A stretch of DNA of 64,000 nucleotides from assembly GCA_948567375.1 (NCBI GenBank), contig OX419756.1, positions 39,074,333-39,138,332 on the forward strand, given 5' to 3'. Shown piece by piece: positions 48,049 through 59,253 of the stretch. How positions within the stretch are numbered: position 1 is the first letter of the stretch; every line of letters begins with the position of its first letter. The position numbers and the translations under genes are program-made. The notes beneath the pieces were generated by a model. The model made no database searches, was not told the DNA's origin, and worked only from the letters and a program-made list of their open reading frames with translations. The DNA is from Lunularia cruciata. Lineage: Eukaryota > Streptophyta > Marchantiopsida > Lunulariales > Lunulariaceae.

Positions 48049-48783
48049 TGTAATACTCTGAGGACAAGAGAACTCTTTAAGAGAGAAAAAACAGATTTCC
48101 TACTCAATCCTTGATGCCCTAAAGGAGCACCTTCTCTTTATTATATAGCAAAGATGATCCCCTCAAAGGAAGCTCCATCCTTGGATCAGATACATGGATT
48201 GGTGACCTATCAGTGAGTTCCATCCTTGGATTAGTTGTTTGGATGGGTGACGTGTCAGTCCTTGTCCTATCTAGTTGGTCAAATGGGTTTGACCAAATGG
48301 AATCTTTAGGGAATCTTCTTGTAGGAAGCTCAAAATTGCATAGATAAGGTATTGCTGGAAAGCTCTCAATGAGAAAAATCATGGGGAGAAGGCAAGCATT
48401 TCTTCCTTGAGGGGAGGCAATTCCAATTTTGAGGCCTAATTCATCCGTTTAGGCCTCTAAAGATAGCTTTAAAGTTCTTAGGCTATTTTTGGCTTCTGCC
48501 TTATTAGTAGAAGTGCTCTTTTGGGATACCTCTATCTAAGCTATGTTCTCCATCATATGTAACATCCTTTTGGATGTCACCATCCCAAGTTTCACCTCTA
48601 GATCATATATCTAGCTATTGATTCCAAAGTCTTCAAGCATATTTTGATTTTTGGCCTATTAGTAGAAGTACTCTTTTGGTGATATCTCCGTCTGATCTAC
48701 TTAATCCATTGCGTATAACATCTTCTCAGATGTTACCAAACTAAATTTCACCTCTAGATCATGTGTCTAGCTATTGGTATTAC
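48049..48783 (-). mobile_element. 3' LTR of element C
   Basis: About 735 bp begin tgtaatactctgagg and end near ggtattac. They align along their length with the LTRs of element B (49700-50424 and 60853-61608), with more differences than those two have between themselves. On the inner side lies a polypurine tract (read on the minus strand: aaaagaaggagg) and then chromodomain and integrase coding sequence, which fixes the orientation as minus. Confidence 0.85.
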
Positions 48784-49699
48784 TAACCTCCTTCTTTTGA
48801 GATGCAACGTCTTCTTTGCAAAGCTGTTGCTCAAAAGATTTTACTAACACTAGTGTGTGCGTCAAGTTGGCTGTTGGCTCCCATGCTGCCTCATACAATG
48901 GGTAACCTTCACATTGTTTAAGATATTCCACATGCGGTGACGAGTCCCATGGATGCATTTTTGGAGAATGCGTTCAACTGCGTATTCCTCCATGCCATCA
49001 ATGAGTGGTGGGCAAGGTCAAATGTCTTGTATGGAGAGACAAGGGTCTGATCAGGGCACATATCTGCATAGGAGGGAAACATGGAACATTGGATTGATCT
49101 TCATCTGTAGTGGTAGCTTGAGGTGATAGGCCACAACACCAATTCGACAAAGAATGGGAAAAGGCCCAATAAAGCAATGTTTGAGCCTACAAGGGCCAAC
49201 TAATGTGACATTGGTTGTTGACAGCCAAACTTGATCTCCCACCTGGAACTCCATGTGCCTATGGTGTGCATTGGCATACTACTTTTGTCTATTTTTGGCA
49301 ATCTGCAACCTATTTTTGGCATTCTCCATGCCTTGTTGGATTCTTGAAACAAAAGAGTTGATAACATCAACCTTGGTAGTCACCGGACAGATCTTCATCA
49401 AGCTCGCAAGTGTGAAAGGATGCTTGCCATACATGAGGAAGAATAGTGTGACTTGGGTAGAGGTATTTATTGAATTGTTGTATGCAAATTCTACCAATGG
49501 AAGTAAAGTGTCCCACCTCTCTTGCTCATCTAAGGTGAAGCCCTCAAGCATATCTTCAATAGTGCGATTGGCCCGCTTTGTTTGGCCATCAATTTGTGGA
49601 TGGTAAGATGTGGACACGGCCAATTTGGTTTTGAAGACACCAAAGAGTGTTCTCCAAAATAGACTAGTGAATTGAGTGCCTCTATCAATGATGATCACT
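48784..49699 (-). pseudogene. Element C integrase C-terminal half and chromodomain
   Basis: On the minus strand from 49699 downward the sequence encodes the integrase core from IIIDRGTQFTSLFW through YHPQIDGQTKRANRTIED to LLPLVEFAYNNSINTST. Next come a GPY/F-type module (FQVGDQVWLSTTNV, IGPFPILCRIG, FHVSLL) and a chromodomain with EYLKQCEGYPLYEAAWEP. These define a Ty3/gypsy chromovirus. The reading frame is broken at several points. The upstream half of the integrase lies at 61609-61894, separated by the 11.9-kb insertion of element B. Confidence 0.9.
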
Positions 49700-50424
49700 T
49701 GCAATACTCCGAGGATAAGAGAGCTGAGAAGAAACACACCATGAGAAACACACAATTTTACACTCAAACCTCCGATGTACCAAAGGAGCATCTTCTCTTT
49801 ATTATATAGACAAAGAGGATCTCCTCTAAAGAAGCTCCATCCTAGGACTAGGCACACAAATAGATGATATGTCAGCAAGCTCCATCCTTGGATTACTTAC
49901 TTGGATGGGTGACATGTTGGTCTTGGTCCTATCTGGTTGGTCAAACAAGCTTTGATTGGAAAGAATCTTTTAGGGAATCTTCCTATAGGAATCTCAGAAT
50001 CACATGGGTGAGGTACCATTGGAAAGCTTTCAACAAGACAAAGCAAGAGAGTGGGTGTGAACACATTTTCAAAGCCTAATTCATCTGTTTAGGCCTCCAA
50101 AATGCCTTCAAAGATTTCAAGCATATTTTGGTTCCTACTCTATTAGTAGAAGTCCACTTTTGGTGATACCTTTTTTTGATCTATTCAGTCCATCATGTGT
50201 AACATCATTCCAGATGTTATCAAACCAATTCTCACCTTTAAATCATATGTCTAGCTATTGGTTCTAAGGTTTTCAAGTCTATTTTGGTTTCTGCACTGTT
50301 AGTAGAAGTACCCTTTTGGTGATAATTCTATCTGATCTATTTTGACCATCATGTATAACATCATTCTAGATGTTACCAAACCAAATTTCACATCTAGATC
50401 ATATAGCTAGCTCTTGGTATTACA
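49700..50424 (-). repeat. 3' LTR of element B
   Basis: It begins tgcaatactccgagg and ends tggtattaca. It is closely similar to the 5' LTR at 60853-61608, except that it lacks a stretch of about 40 bp found there near 61200. An adjacent polypurine tract (aaaaggaaagagg on the minus strand, about 50426-50440) confirms the 3' end. Confidence 0.85.
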
Positions 50425-51459
50425 AACCTCTTTCCTTTTAAGACACAACGTCCTCATTGCACATTTGTTGCTTAAATGCTTGCACCAACACCGGTGCATG
50501 TGTCAAATTGGCAGCGGGCTCCTAAGCTACTTCATAGAGGGGGTAACCTTTCCATTGTACTAGATAGTCCACCTGTAGATGGTGAGTACCATGCATGTGT
50601 TTGTGGAGAATATGCTCCACTTCATATTCCTCCATGCCATCAATGAGTGTCGGACAAGGTCGAGTGTCTTGTGTGGAATGACAAGGGCCCATTTGGGGAG
50701 TATGTCTACATAGTAGGGAAACATGGAACACTAGATGGATCTTCATATGTGGTGATAGCTCAAGGTGATAGGCCCCAACACCAACTTGACAAAGAATAAA
50801 AAGGCCCAGTAAAATGGGGTCTGAGCTTACGAGGGCCAACAAGTGTGAGGTTAGTGGTAGACAGCCACACCTGATCCCCAACATTGAACTCCATGTGCCT
50901 ACGATGTGCATTGGCATATTGTTTCTATCAAATTTGTGCAATCTGCAATCTGTGCTTGGTGCGTTCCATACCTTGTTGGATTCTAGAAACAAATGTGTTG
51001 ACTGCGTCAACCTTGGTAGCCAGTGGATGGATCTTCATCAAGCTAGAAGGTATGAAGGGATGCTCATTATACATGAAGAAGAATGGAGTGATATGGGTGG
51101 ATGCATTCACCAAATTATTGTAAGCAAATTCCACCAAGAAGAGTAGGGTGTCTCACCTCTCTTGCTCCTCAAAGGTGAAGCTACATAGCATGTCTTCAAT
51201 AGTGCAATTAGCTTGCTCTATTTGTCCATTTTTTTAGAGGTGGTAAGCTGTGGACATGGCCAACTTGGTTTTGAAGAAACCAAAGAGTGTTTGCCAAAAC
51301 AAACAGGTGAATTGAGTGCCTCTATCAATGATGAGTACTCAAGACAAGCCATGGTGAGAGAAGATTGCATCTAAGTATAATTGAGCTAGTTGCGGAGTGG
51401 TAACATCCTTGGTGGTAGGGCGGACATGAATCATTTTGCTAAGCCGGTCCACAAAGACT
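50425..51459 (-). pseudogene. Element B integrase and chromodomain, truncated
   Basis: Reading down from 51459 the minus strand encodes VFVDRLSKMIHVRPTTKD (integrase core near the first catalytic Asp), SHHGLS, MVEFAYNNLVNASTHIT and a GPY/F module. A chromodomain follows with DYLVQWKGYPLYEV, ending near 50522. The pieces are in several frames with stops. The integrase N-terminal zinc-binding part is missing because the coding sequence is cut by element A at 51459/51460. Confidence 0.85.
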
Positions 51460-52151
51460 TGTGAGCCGGCCTGTCTCTCACTCAGGATGAACCTCTGATG
51501 GCTATTATGGTAACGCACCATGGACTAAGAAGGCAAGGAACCCGAACTCCATCATACTCCTCCAAGGCTAACACTCCAAGACTCAAGACATTGCTCACTA
51601 GAGAACTCAATGAGAGAGAGATAGTTGCAAATGAAAGGATGATGAGTACCTCCTCACCCCTTGTTTATATACTTGTGAAATAGTTACGTACCAAAGTTAC
51701 TAATTACCATAGTAACTCAAGTTACTAGACTAAAAGTCAAGTTAAGTCAAAAAGTAGAAAGTAATATCCATTCACATGGGCATATTCCCCTAAGCATGTG
51801 ATCTTATCTTGAACCAACCACTAAGTCAAGGATTCCTTCACATGGGCTATCCTTGGACTAAAGAAGAATCCAAAACAAAAAGGCTTGCGGGCCCAAGAGT
51901 TCTCAACTCTTTCCTCAAAGCCAAACACCTAGGAATAATACCAAGTCAACACAATAAAATCCAAAATAGTGGTGCTCATCTTTTCTACTTCCTCTAAAGT
52001 AAGGTCCCCTCTATCTTAGCTATGACTAACTTTAGCTAACCATGACTAATATAGAACCATCCTTTATCTCTATATAAATAATATCTTTTAAGTACTTGTA
52101 ATACCAAGCTAAATATCACAATACCACACACATACACAAATAGGTGTTACA
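51460..52151 (-). repeat. 3' LTR of element A
   Basis: 692 bp, from tgtgagccggcctgtctc to taggtgttaca. On the minus strand it is preceded by a polypurine tract tacgggggtaaa (52152-52164). The matching LTR is at 58565-59253 and an old relic lies at 3031-3628. Confidence 0.93.
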
Positions 52152-52199
52152 TTTACCCCCGTACTAAGTTTTCACTTTGTCCTCAAAGTGAAGGTCTCT

Positions 52200-53260
52200 C
52201 TACCTTCTATGGTACATCTTCAACTTATCATGGTTAATCCTATCAAAGTGTCTTCCTCCCAACTCCTTGAGATCATAGGTGTAATTGCCCCACACCTTCT
52301 CCACTATGAAAGGTCCAAAGTACTTAGGCAAAAACTTCTTTTGCACTCTCTTGAATCGAATGGAATCAAACAACATTACCCAATCACCTTCTTTGAAAGG
52401 CTCCACCTTCTTCTTGCCTTGCCTCTTGTCATAGCTCTCCTTTTGTTTCCTTTGGGCTTGCTCCATTCAAACCATAGCAACTGCTCTTGCCTCTTCCAAC
52501 TCCATGAGTTGATCCTTCCTTGACTTTGCTACATCACCTCCTTGTGCTTTCTTTAATCTCATATGAATGCTTTGGAAGGTAGGAAGATCAAAGTGAATAG
52601 GTAAGGTAGACTCAATACCATACACCAATTGAAATAGAGAATATCCGGTGGAAGTCTTCATGGTTGTCCTATACTCCCACAAAACTGCATGAATCGTCTT
52701 GTCCCAATGATGTTTAGCCCCCTCCATTTCTGCATCTTTGGCCAACATCATGCACAAGGTCTGATTGGTTCTCTCTGCCAAGCCATTGGAATTTGGCTTA
52801 TAGGATGTAGTTACTCTATGTGTGATAGAGAAATGTCGTAGCATGGCTATAGTAATGCTTCATGTAAACTCTCCTCCTCTATCAGAAACCAACTCCAAAG
52901 GGCATCCAAACCTAGTGATAATGCGTTCATAAAGAAATCTACCCACTTCATCTTCATTCTTGTCCCTCAATGGTCTAGCCTCAACCCACTTGGTAAGGTA
53001 ATCAATAACTACCATAATGTACCGATTGTTCCTTGGGGTTCTATTGAGAGGACCTACAAAATCAATTCCCCACTTCTCAAAAGGTCCTAGCAATGGAATT
53101 GATCTAAGTGGTGGAGTGGATGTAGACTTTCTAGCAAAAGCTTGACAAACATGACAAGTTTTGCAATAATCAAGACAATCCTTGAAAATCCCTCTCCAAT
53201 GGTAACCTGCATCTAGAATCTTGAAAGCAGTCACCTTTCCTGCAAAGTGTCCTCCAGATA
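52200..53260 (-). pseudogene. Element A integrase
   Basis: In order, the minus strand encodes an HHCC zinc-binding module (HEGLVSGGHF, then CKTCHVC), the catalytic core with WGIDFVGPL (first Asp), VSDRGGEFT (second Asp) and NSNGLAERTNQ (Glu), and a C-terminal GDWVML...GPFIVEKVWGNYTYDL module. It ends HDKLKMYHRR without a chromodomain. It is separated from RNase H by a one-base frameshift near 53280. It is also broken by TGA codons at about 52860, just after the second Asp, and at 52467. Confidence 0.9.
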
Positions 53261-55408
53261 CTAAACCTTCATGAAATCCTTTATGAGTAGGATAAACTCT
53301 TCCTTACCCACTGCTCTTTGAAGTAGACCATCTGCTCCTTGGTGAAAAAGAATATCCTCCACCATTGTGTAAGGTCTAGATCTTGCTGCAAGGGCCTTCC
53401 TCTCCTTAGCATGCATCCCTTCTGGATAGTTACCTCTTGTCACAAAATCCACAATCTCCTTGTACTCCATTAGAACCTCGTGAGTGACTGAGATTGTCAT
53501 GAGCTCCTCATCCGAGAAGGAATCATCCACTCGCTCATCTCCATCATGATCATAGGCTCTAGATAACAAATCAACATTTGCATGTTTCTTTCCTGGCCTA
53601 TCCTCAATGGTGTAGTCATACTCAGACAAGAGTATCATCCACCTTACTAGTCTCCCTTCAATATTAGGCTTGTTGAAGATGTACTTCAAAGCCTTGTGAT
53701 CCGTGACAATGGTGGATTTCCCTCCAATCAAGTAGTATCTAAACTTCTTGAGACCAAAGATCACTGCCAACCCTTCTCTCTCTGTGATAGAGTAGTTCTT
53801 CTCTGCTGAAACCATCTGCCTACTAGCATAAGCTATTGGATGATCATGCTTATCTTGGTCTAATTGACTAAGAGTGCATCCTATAGCTACATTAGAAGCA
53901 TCAGTGTAGAGGATGAAAGGCTTACTCCAATCAGGTTTAGCAAGAATTGGAGCTACAACAAGGGATTGCTTGAGCTCCTCAAAAGCTTTGAGAGCCTCCT
54001 TGTCCTCCAAAATAACCATGTAATCTACACTCTTCTTCATGCAGATGGTCAATGCATAAGCCTTGTTGGAAAATGAGAAGATGAACCTCCTATAGTATCC
54101 AACTATCCCCAAGAATTGGCATAACTTTGTCAAGCTTGAAGGGAATGGAAGGTCTGAGATTTTCCTCACCTTCTCAGGATCAACTACTACTCCATCCTTG
54201 GAGATGATGTGCCCCAAATGTAGACCTTCTTCACATCCAAAAATGCACTTCTCTAGGTTGAGTGATGCATTTGCCTCATCCAAGAGTTGCAAGACTTTGA
54301 TTAGGTGCTCAAAGTGCTCCTCCTTGCTTCCATAGACACAAAAGTCATCAATGAAGTCTCTCACAAATTTCCCAATGAAAGGTTCAAATACCTTGTTCAT
54401 GAACCGTTGGAATGTGGCTGGAGCATTGCAAAGCCCAAAAGGCATGACCTTGAAAGCGTAAGTTCCCCAAGGTGTGGTGAATGTGGTGAGTTGTTGATGC
54501 TCTGGTGCAATCTTGATTTGGTTATATCCACTATAACCATCTCCAAAACTGTACCTCTCATGAGGTACAACTTCCTCCAAGATCTCATCAATGAATGGCA
54601 ATGGGTAGTAGTCCTTCTTGGTAACAGCATTGAGCTTCTTGTAATCCACACATACCCAAAGCTTGCCATTCTTTTTCTTCACAATGATAATTAGAGACAC
54701 CCATTCTGAATTCTCTACCTCAAAGATAAATCCAGCCCCCTTGAGCTTATCAATCTCCTCCTTCACAACCAAAGATATTGGTGGGCTAATGCGATGTTGT
54801 TTTTGGCGGATTGGTCTTGCATGCGACTCCACCTCTATCTTGTGCTCCTCCAAGGTGACTTCCTTCAAATCCTTGTAACTAAAAGCAAACACATGGATGA
54901 ACTTGCGGAAAATCTCCTCAAATCTCACCTTCTCCTCCTTGGTAACATTTGGGCCATACTTGAGGGTAGATAACCTTCTCTCTACCTCCTCAAGTGTCAA
55001 TGGTGATTTGTCTGGGTCCTTCAAAACCTCTGGCTTAGGTGCAAAATCCATAGCACACAAAGGATACACATCTAAATCAGATTCAGATTCATCCTCCTCC
55101 GTAGAAGTCTCCTCTTCCATGCTTGTGTCCACACCTGAAGCTCCTTCTTCAGAATCTGATTCCCAATAATTAGAAGATTGTGTATTTGAATGTGAAGTGT
55201 TGGTAGTGTTAGTCACAGGAATTGTGACTCTATGGTTTGATGGCCCAATCCTCAAGTACCCTTTGTGCCATTGATCAGTTGTGCGTGCTGCTCTCAACCA
55301 TGGCCTCCCAAGAAGTATGTCATAGCTTGAATCCTTCAAGACTTGGAAAGTCATGAGATTTTGAACTCCCATAACTGAAACTACCACTTTATCCATCACC
55401 CCTACTGG
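53261..55408 (-). pseudogene. Element A reverse transcriptase and RNase H
   Basis: A 712-codon open frame. It opens with the end of the protease region (YDILLGRPWLR), then the reverse transcriptase with VCVDYKKLNAVT, YSGYNQIKIA, PFGLCNAPATFQRFMN and the catalytic box FIDDF, where the first Asp of the usual Y/FxDD is kept. RNase H follows with ILYTDASNVAIG, ITEREGLAVIFGLKKFRYYL and TDHKAL. The frame is intact over more than 2 kb, in contrast to gag and integrase. Upstream it is separated from the protease by one TGA, where related elements would have Arg (CGA). Confidence 0.93.
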
Positions 55409-56137
55409 TCAAACTTGTTGCTTGTTTGCCATGCTCACCACAAATGTTGAAGGTCTTGAGGGTATCATACCCAACTTCTTCATCAACCTTTCTGACATGA
55501 CATTTACTGCTGATCCTCCATCAACCAATGCATCCTTGATGTTGTGACCATTCACTCTCACATCAATCTTGGAGGCATATTCACAAGCCTCCCATGGTGC
55601 TGGCTTGGCATCCACCACCTCCATTGATACTGGAACTTTTGCCTTCTTCTTCCTCTTGCTCCTTGTAGAACTCAAACCATCCCTAAGCTCCTTTCTCAAG
55701 GTAGGGTTCAAAGCAATTAATTGGCCCACTGTGATGTTAGCCTTGTGACTACCAACATTCTCCAACACATTGTAGTTCCATTGTTGCTTTGAGATCAAGA
55801 AGTCTTCCATCCCCAACTTCTTCCTTTGAGTCTTTGTTGTTGATGGTGTTGAGGTGCGAGTGCTCCTAGTAGACATAGGAGTATCCTTGCTTGGAGTGAA
55901 TCCTTGAGAAGAGTGAACATCCTCTGCAAAACGAGCTCTCTTCTTCTCTTGTGCCAAAAGCTCCAAATTAAGACCCTTGGAGTTTGAGCACTCTCCCTTC
56001 TCATACTTGCTCTCAACCACATCTATGGATGCTATCTCCTTACCTTTGTTGGGATTAGGAGCCACTTGGGTTTCACTACCTCCTTCTTTCCCTCTATAAC
56101 CCCTTCCTCCATGGTAAGTGAAATTTGGGCAATTCCT
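55409..56137 (-). pseudogene. Element A protease region
   Basis: The open frame 55409-56065 contains the retroviral-type aspartic protease signature as VDGGSAVNVM preceded by HNIKDAL. A basic, Ser/Thr-rich linker lies upstream. It is in the same frame as gag and reverse transcriptase and is cut from both by single stop codons. Confidence 0.85.
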
Positions 56138-57013
56138 TTAGATATGGCCTCTTCCTCCACAACCAAAACAATTTCCATCATTGAAATTGTTGGCTGGTTG
56201 GCCTCCTCTATACGGATAGTTTCCATAACTCCTAGGCCCTTTCTCTACATTTGGATCCACCTCTCTCTTCTCCCATAGTTGCACCACATTGATCTTGAGA
56301 TCCGCAAGTTGTTCTGTGATGGTTTGAAGTGGATCTTTTAGTGGAGGTGCAAGAACTGGAGCAACCACTACTTGTGGTGCAACCCTTGCCACCAAAGTAT
56401 CAAAAGTTCCACCATACTTGTAGCCTTGAGGAGGATGCACAACCTCCTTCACCACCAAATCACTCTCATCCCCTTCCAAACTCTACTCCATACGAATTGC
56501 GATCTTGATAGCTTCAACCTTGGAAGAAGGTTTCTCATATCTCACCTTGCTTCTAATTTGTGATCTCAACCCTTCCACAAAATTCTTGGTGAGCATGGCC
56601 TCTATGCCAATCATTGTAGTCTCCACATCATCCCCACCCTTCCTTAACACTATGCAAAATCTGGACTCTAACTTTTCCACTCTTTCCACATAGACTCTCA
56701 CTTTCTCTCCTTCTCTTTGCTTGAGAAATGTAACCTCACTCATCAATCTCTCATAACTCTCATCAGGAAGAAAGTTCTCAATGAGTGCTGAAATCAAAGT
56801 CTCCCAAGACTCCTCTTCCCTATCTCTCTTCTCTCTCTTTTGGTATTCTGACTCATACCATGTAAGTACTGCATCCTCAAAGAAATCTGGTAATAATGAG
56901 GCCCACTCATTCTTACTCATCTCATTGTTTCCTATGCAAGCTCTCTTGAAGTCTCTCACAAAGGCCTCCACATCTTCTCCATCCTTGCCAAATAAAACCG
57001 GAAGTTTCCCCAT
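56138..57013 (-). pseudogene. Element A gag with zinc knuckle
   Basis: 56483-57013 encodes the capsid-like gag domain (FGKDGEDVEAFVRDFKRACI, AVLTWYESEYQ, LISALIENFLPDESYERLMS). After a TAG it continues in frame through 56138-56479 to a CCHC knuckle (CFGCGGRGHI...NC) that is itself interrupted by TAA. Related gag proteins run through without stops, so both are inactivating, unless suppression is used. Confidence 0.88.
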
Positions 57014-57244
57014 CTTAACCTCTCACTATCTTTCTTTCTCTCAATGTTTTTCTCTTTTCTTTTCTCTCACTCTATTACTAATAGAGTATATACATGACTA
57101 GCACCATCTGAGAATAATCCACTCTAGGGAACACAAAAGGTTCAGGTTGCTCCAAGATTTCTATAGCAACATCAAATCCTAGAGTGCATATTAATCTAAC
57201 TCTCATGGATAGTTTATCCATAAGTTGAAAGATTATCTCCATTA

Positions 57245-58542
57245 CTAATCTTGAGAACTAGCTGATGAAGGTGGTAGTATTTGTGTAGCTATACTAAGAC
57301 TCTCTGCAAGATCCTTCACCAAAGTCTCCAAAAGTGCTTTTACTCCACTACACTCATGTCGTTTTGGAAGTCCTTCCACTCCACAAACCTCACACAACTC
57401 CTTGGTCTTAGATCTTCTCCCTCCTAATCTTGGTGAAGATGGTCCAACATGCAAACCCAAGTCAAGTAAGCCTTTCCTTTCCCTCAATCTCTTGCTCTCA
57501 AAGGTCAATAGACATGAACTTGCCTTATGTCCCTTCTCTCCACATAGAAAGCACTTAGACTCACTCTTTCCTCCAAGTGGTGTAGGTTTTTGGATCCTCT
57601 CAACACTCTCTCTTCAAATTCTATTGTAAACTCTCTTTTCCTTAAATCCACCCCTATAATCACCTCAAACCCTTGGGGAACCTTGTATAATCTCAATTTC
57701 CACTCTTGATGACCCTCCATGTTCCCAAGATGAATCTAAACACTCAACATGCTTTTTGTTGATCTCAAACTCTTCATGCATGAGATCTCCACTCTGTAGA
57801 ATTGACCCTTCCTCACAATCTCACTCAAATCTCCCAACCAATATGTCATAGTCCTCTGAAATTTTGCACACTTGATCAAAACTCTAGAGCATCTCTCCTT
57901 GCAAAATTTCAGATCTTTTCATTGAGCCATTTGGCCTAGACATCTTTCTATTCAGCACACATATTTCAGATTTGGTCTCAAAACCACCCCCTCACTTCAA
58001 AAACTCATAACTCCCTATGCAAGAATGAGATCTCTCTCTAATTTTTGTGGCAGCAGGTAGGATACAATGCATTGAATGTTTTTGGAAATTTTCAAGACAA
58101 TTCACTAAAAATTGAAGAAATGGCAGACTCTGTACAATTTTCTAGAGAGCATGCAATTACGGGAGCACTTTACCCTATCAACTTTCAAAAATTCTAGCCC
58201 AGTGCACATAGTAGCTCTTACAATAAGAAAGATAACCCAAGCTATCATGTGTAGAAAATTCAAGTCCAGATCTCAAACTTGAGATTTTGCCCAAAATCAC
58301 CTTAATCCCCAAAATCTACAATCCACCTCACACAATCTCTCCAATTCCTCTCATGTGTACAAGATGTACAAAAATCACCTCAAAGACATCATAATGAACT
58401 ACAGGGTATACAAATGGATCTTGGTTCTCTAACATAAGTTCAGCCCTCTCCTCTCCTAATGTTCTCTCTAAGTGAGCTCTCATAGCCTCCTTCTGCCTAA
58501 TGTAGAATTGAACGCGGAACATTATCTTGCCTTCTAGAGAGG
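57245..58542 (-). pseudogene. Element A leader with an extra zinc-knuckle reading frame
   Basis: Between the primer-binding site and gag lie 1.5 kb with frame fragments. One frame around 57500-57570 encodes a second CCHC knuckle (CFLCGEKGHKASSC) followed by a further Cys/His cluster (CEVCGVEGLPKRHEC, within 57245-57508). Upstream this frame is closed by a TGA. A 64-codon frame from about 58522 to 58328 follows the primer-binding site. Neither is a standard gag part; an extra ORF or an older gag duplicate are both possible. Confidence 0.5.
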
Positions 58543-58559
58543 TCCCGGCAACGGAACCA
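58543..58559 (-). other. Primer-binding site of element A, tRNA-Glu type
   Basis: Five to six bases inside the 5' LTR, the minus strand reads TGGTTCCGTTGCCGGGA. This is complementary to the last 17 bases of plant tRNA-Glu (..TCCCGGCAACGGAACCA) as I know it. tRNA-Met is the more usual primer and is used by B and D here. Confidence 0.85.
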
Positions 58560-58564
58560 AAAAT

Positions 58565-59253
58565 GTGAGCCGGCCTGTCTCTCACTCAGGATGAACCTCT
58601 AATGGCTATTATGGTAGCGTACCATGGACTAAGAAGGCAAGGAACCCGAACTCCATCATACTCCTCCAAGGCTAACACTCCAAGACTCAAGACATTGCTC
58701 ATTAGAGAACTCAATGAGAGAGAGATGGTTGCAAATGAAAGGATGATGAGTACCTCATCACCCCTTGTTTATATACTTGTGAAATAGTTACGTACCAAAG
58801 TTACTAATTACCATAGTAACTCAAGTTACTAGACTAAAAGTCAAGTTAAGTCAAAAAGTAGAAAGGAATATCCATTCACATGGGCATATTCCCCTAAGCA
58901 TGTGGTCTTATCTTGAACCAACCACTAAGTCAAGGATTCCTTCACATGGGCTATCCTTGGACTAAAGAAGAATCCAAAACAAAAAGGCTTGCGGGCCCAA
59001 GAGTTCTCAACTCTTTCCTCAAAGCCAAACAGTGGAATAATACCAAGTCAACACACTAAAATCCAAAATAGTGATGCTCATCTTTTCTACTTCCTCTAAA
59101 GTAAGGTCCTCTCTATCTTAGCTATGACTAACTTTAGCTAACCATGACTAATATAGAACCATCCTTTATCTCTATATAAATAATATCTCTTAAGTACTTG
59201 TAATACCAAGCTAAATATCACAATACCACACACATGCACAAATGGGTGTTACA
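58565..59253 (-). repeat. 5' LTR of element A
   Basis: 689 bp, starting tgtgagccgg and ending gggtgttaca. About 98 percent identical to 51460-52151. Confidence 0.93.

Larger units (their letters stand above)
51460..59253 (-). mobile_element. Element A, full-length Ty3/gypsy retrotransposon
   Basis: A 7.8-kb element with LTRs 51460-52151 and 58565-59253. These differ at about 14 positions plus one small indel, roughly 98 percent identity, so insertion was recent. It carries a primer-binding site matching tRNA-Glu, gag, protease, reverse transcriptase, RNase H and integrase in Ty3 order, and a polypurine tract. No chromodomain is seen, so it is a different lineage from B and C. The flanks (agact at 51455-51459, ggccg at 59254-59258) are not duplicates. 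The coding region has several stops and one frameshift, so this copy is non-autonomous. Confidence 0.92.

Noticed and set aside
52200..57013. Element A as an active virus-like gene set
   Set aside because: Several in-frame stops and a frameshift break gag and integrase; it is a recent but defective retrotransposon copy.
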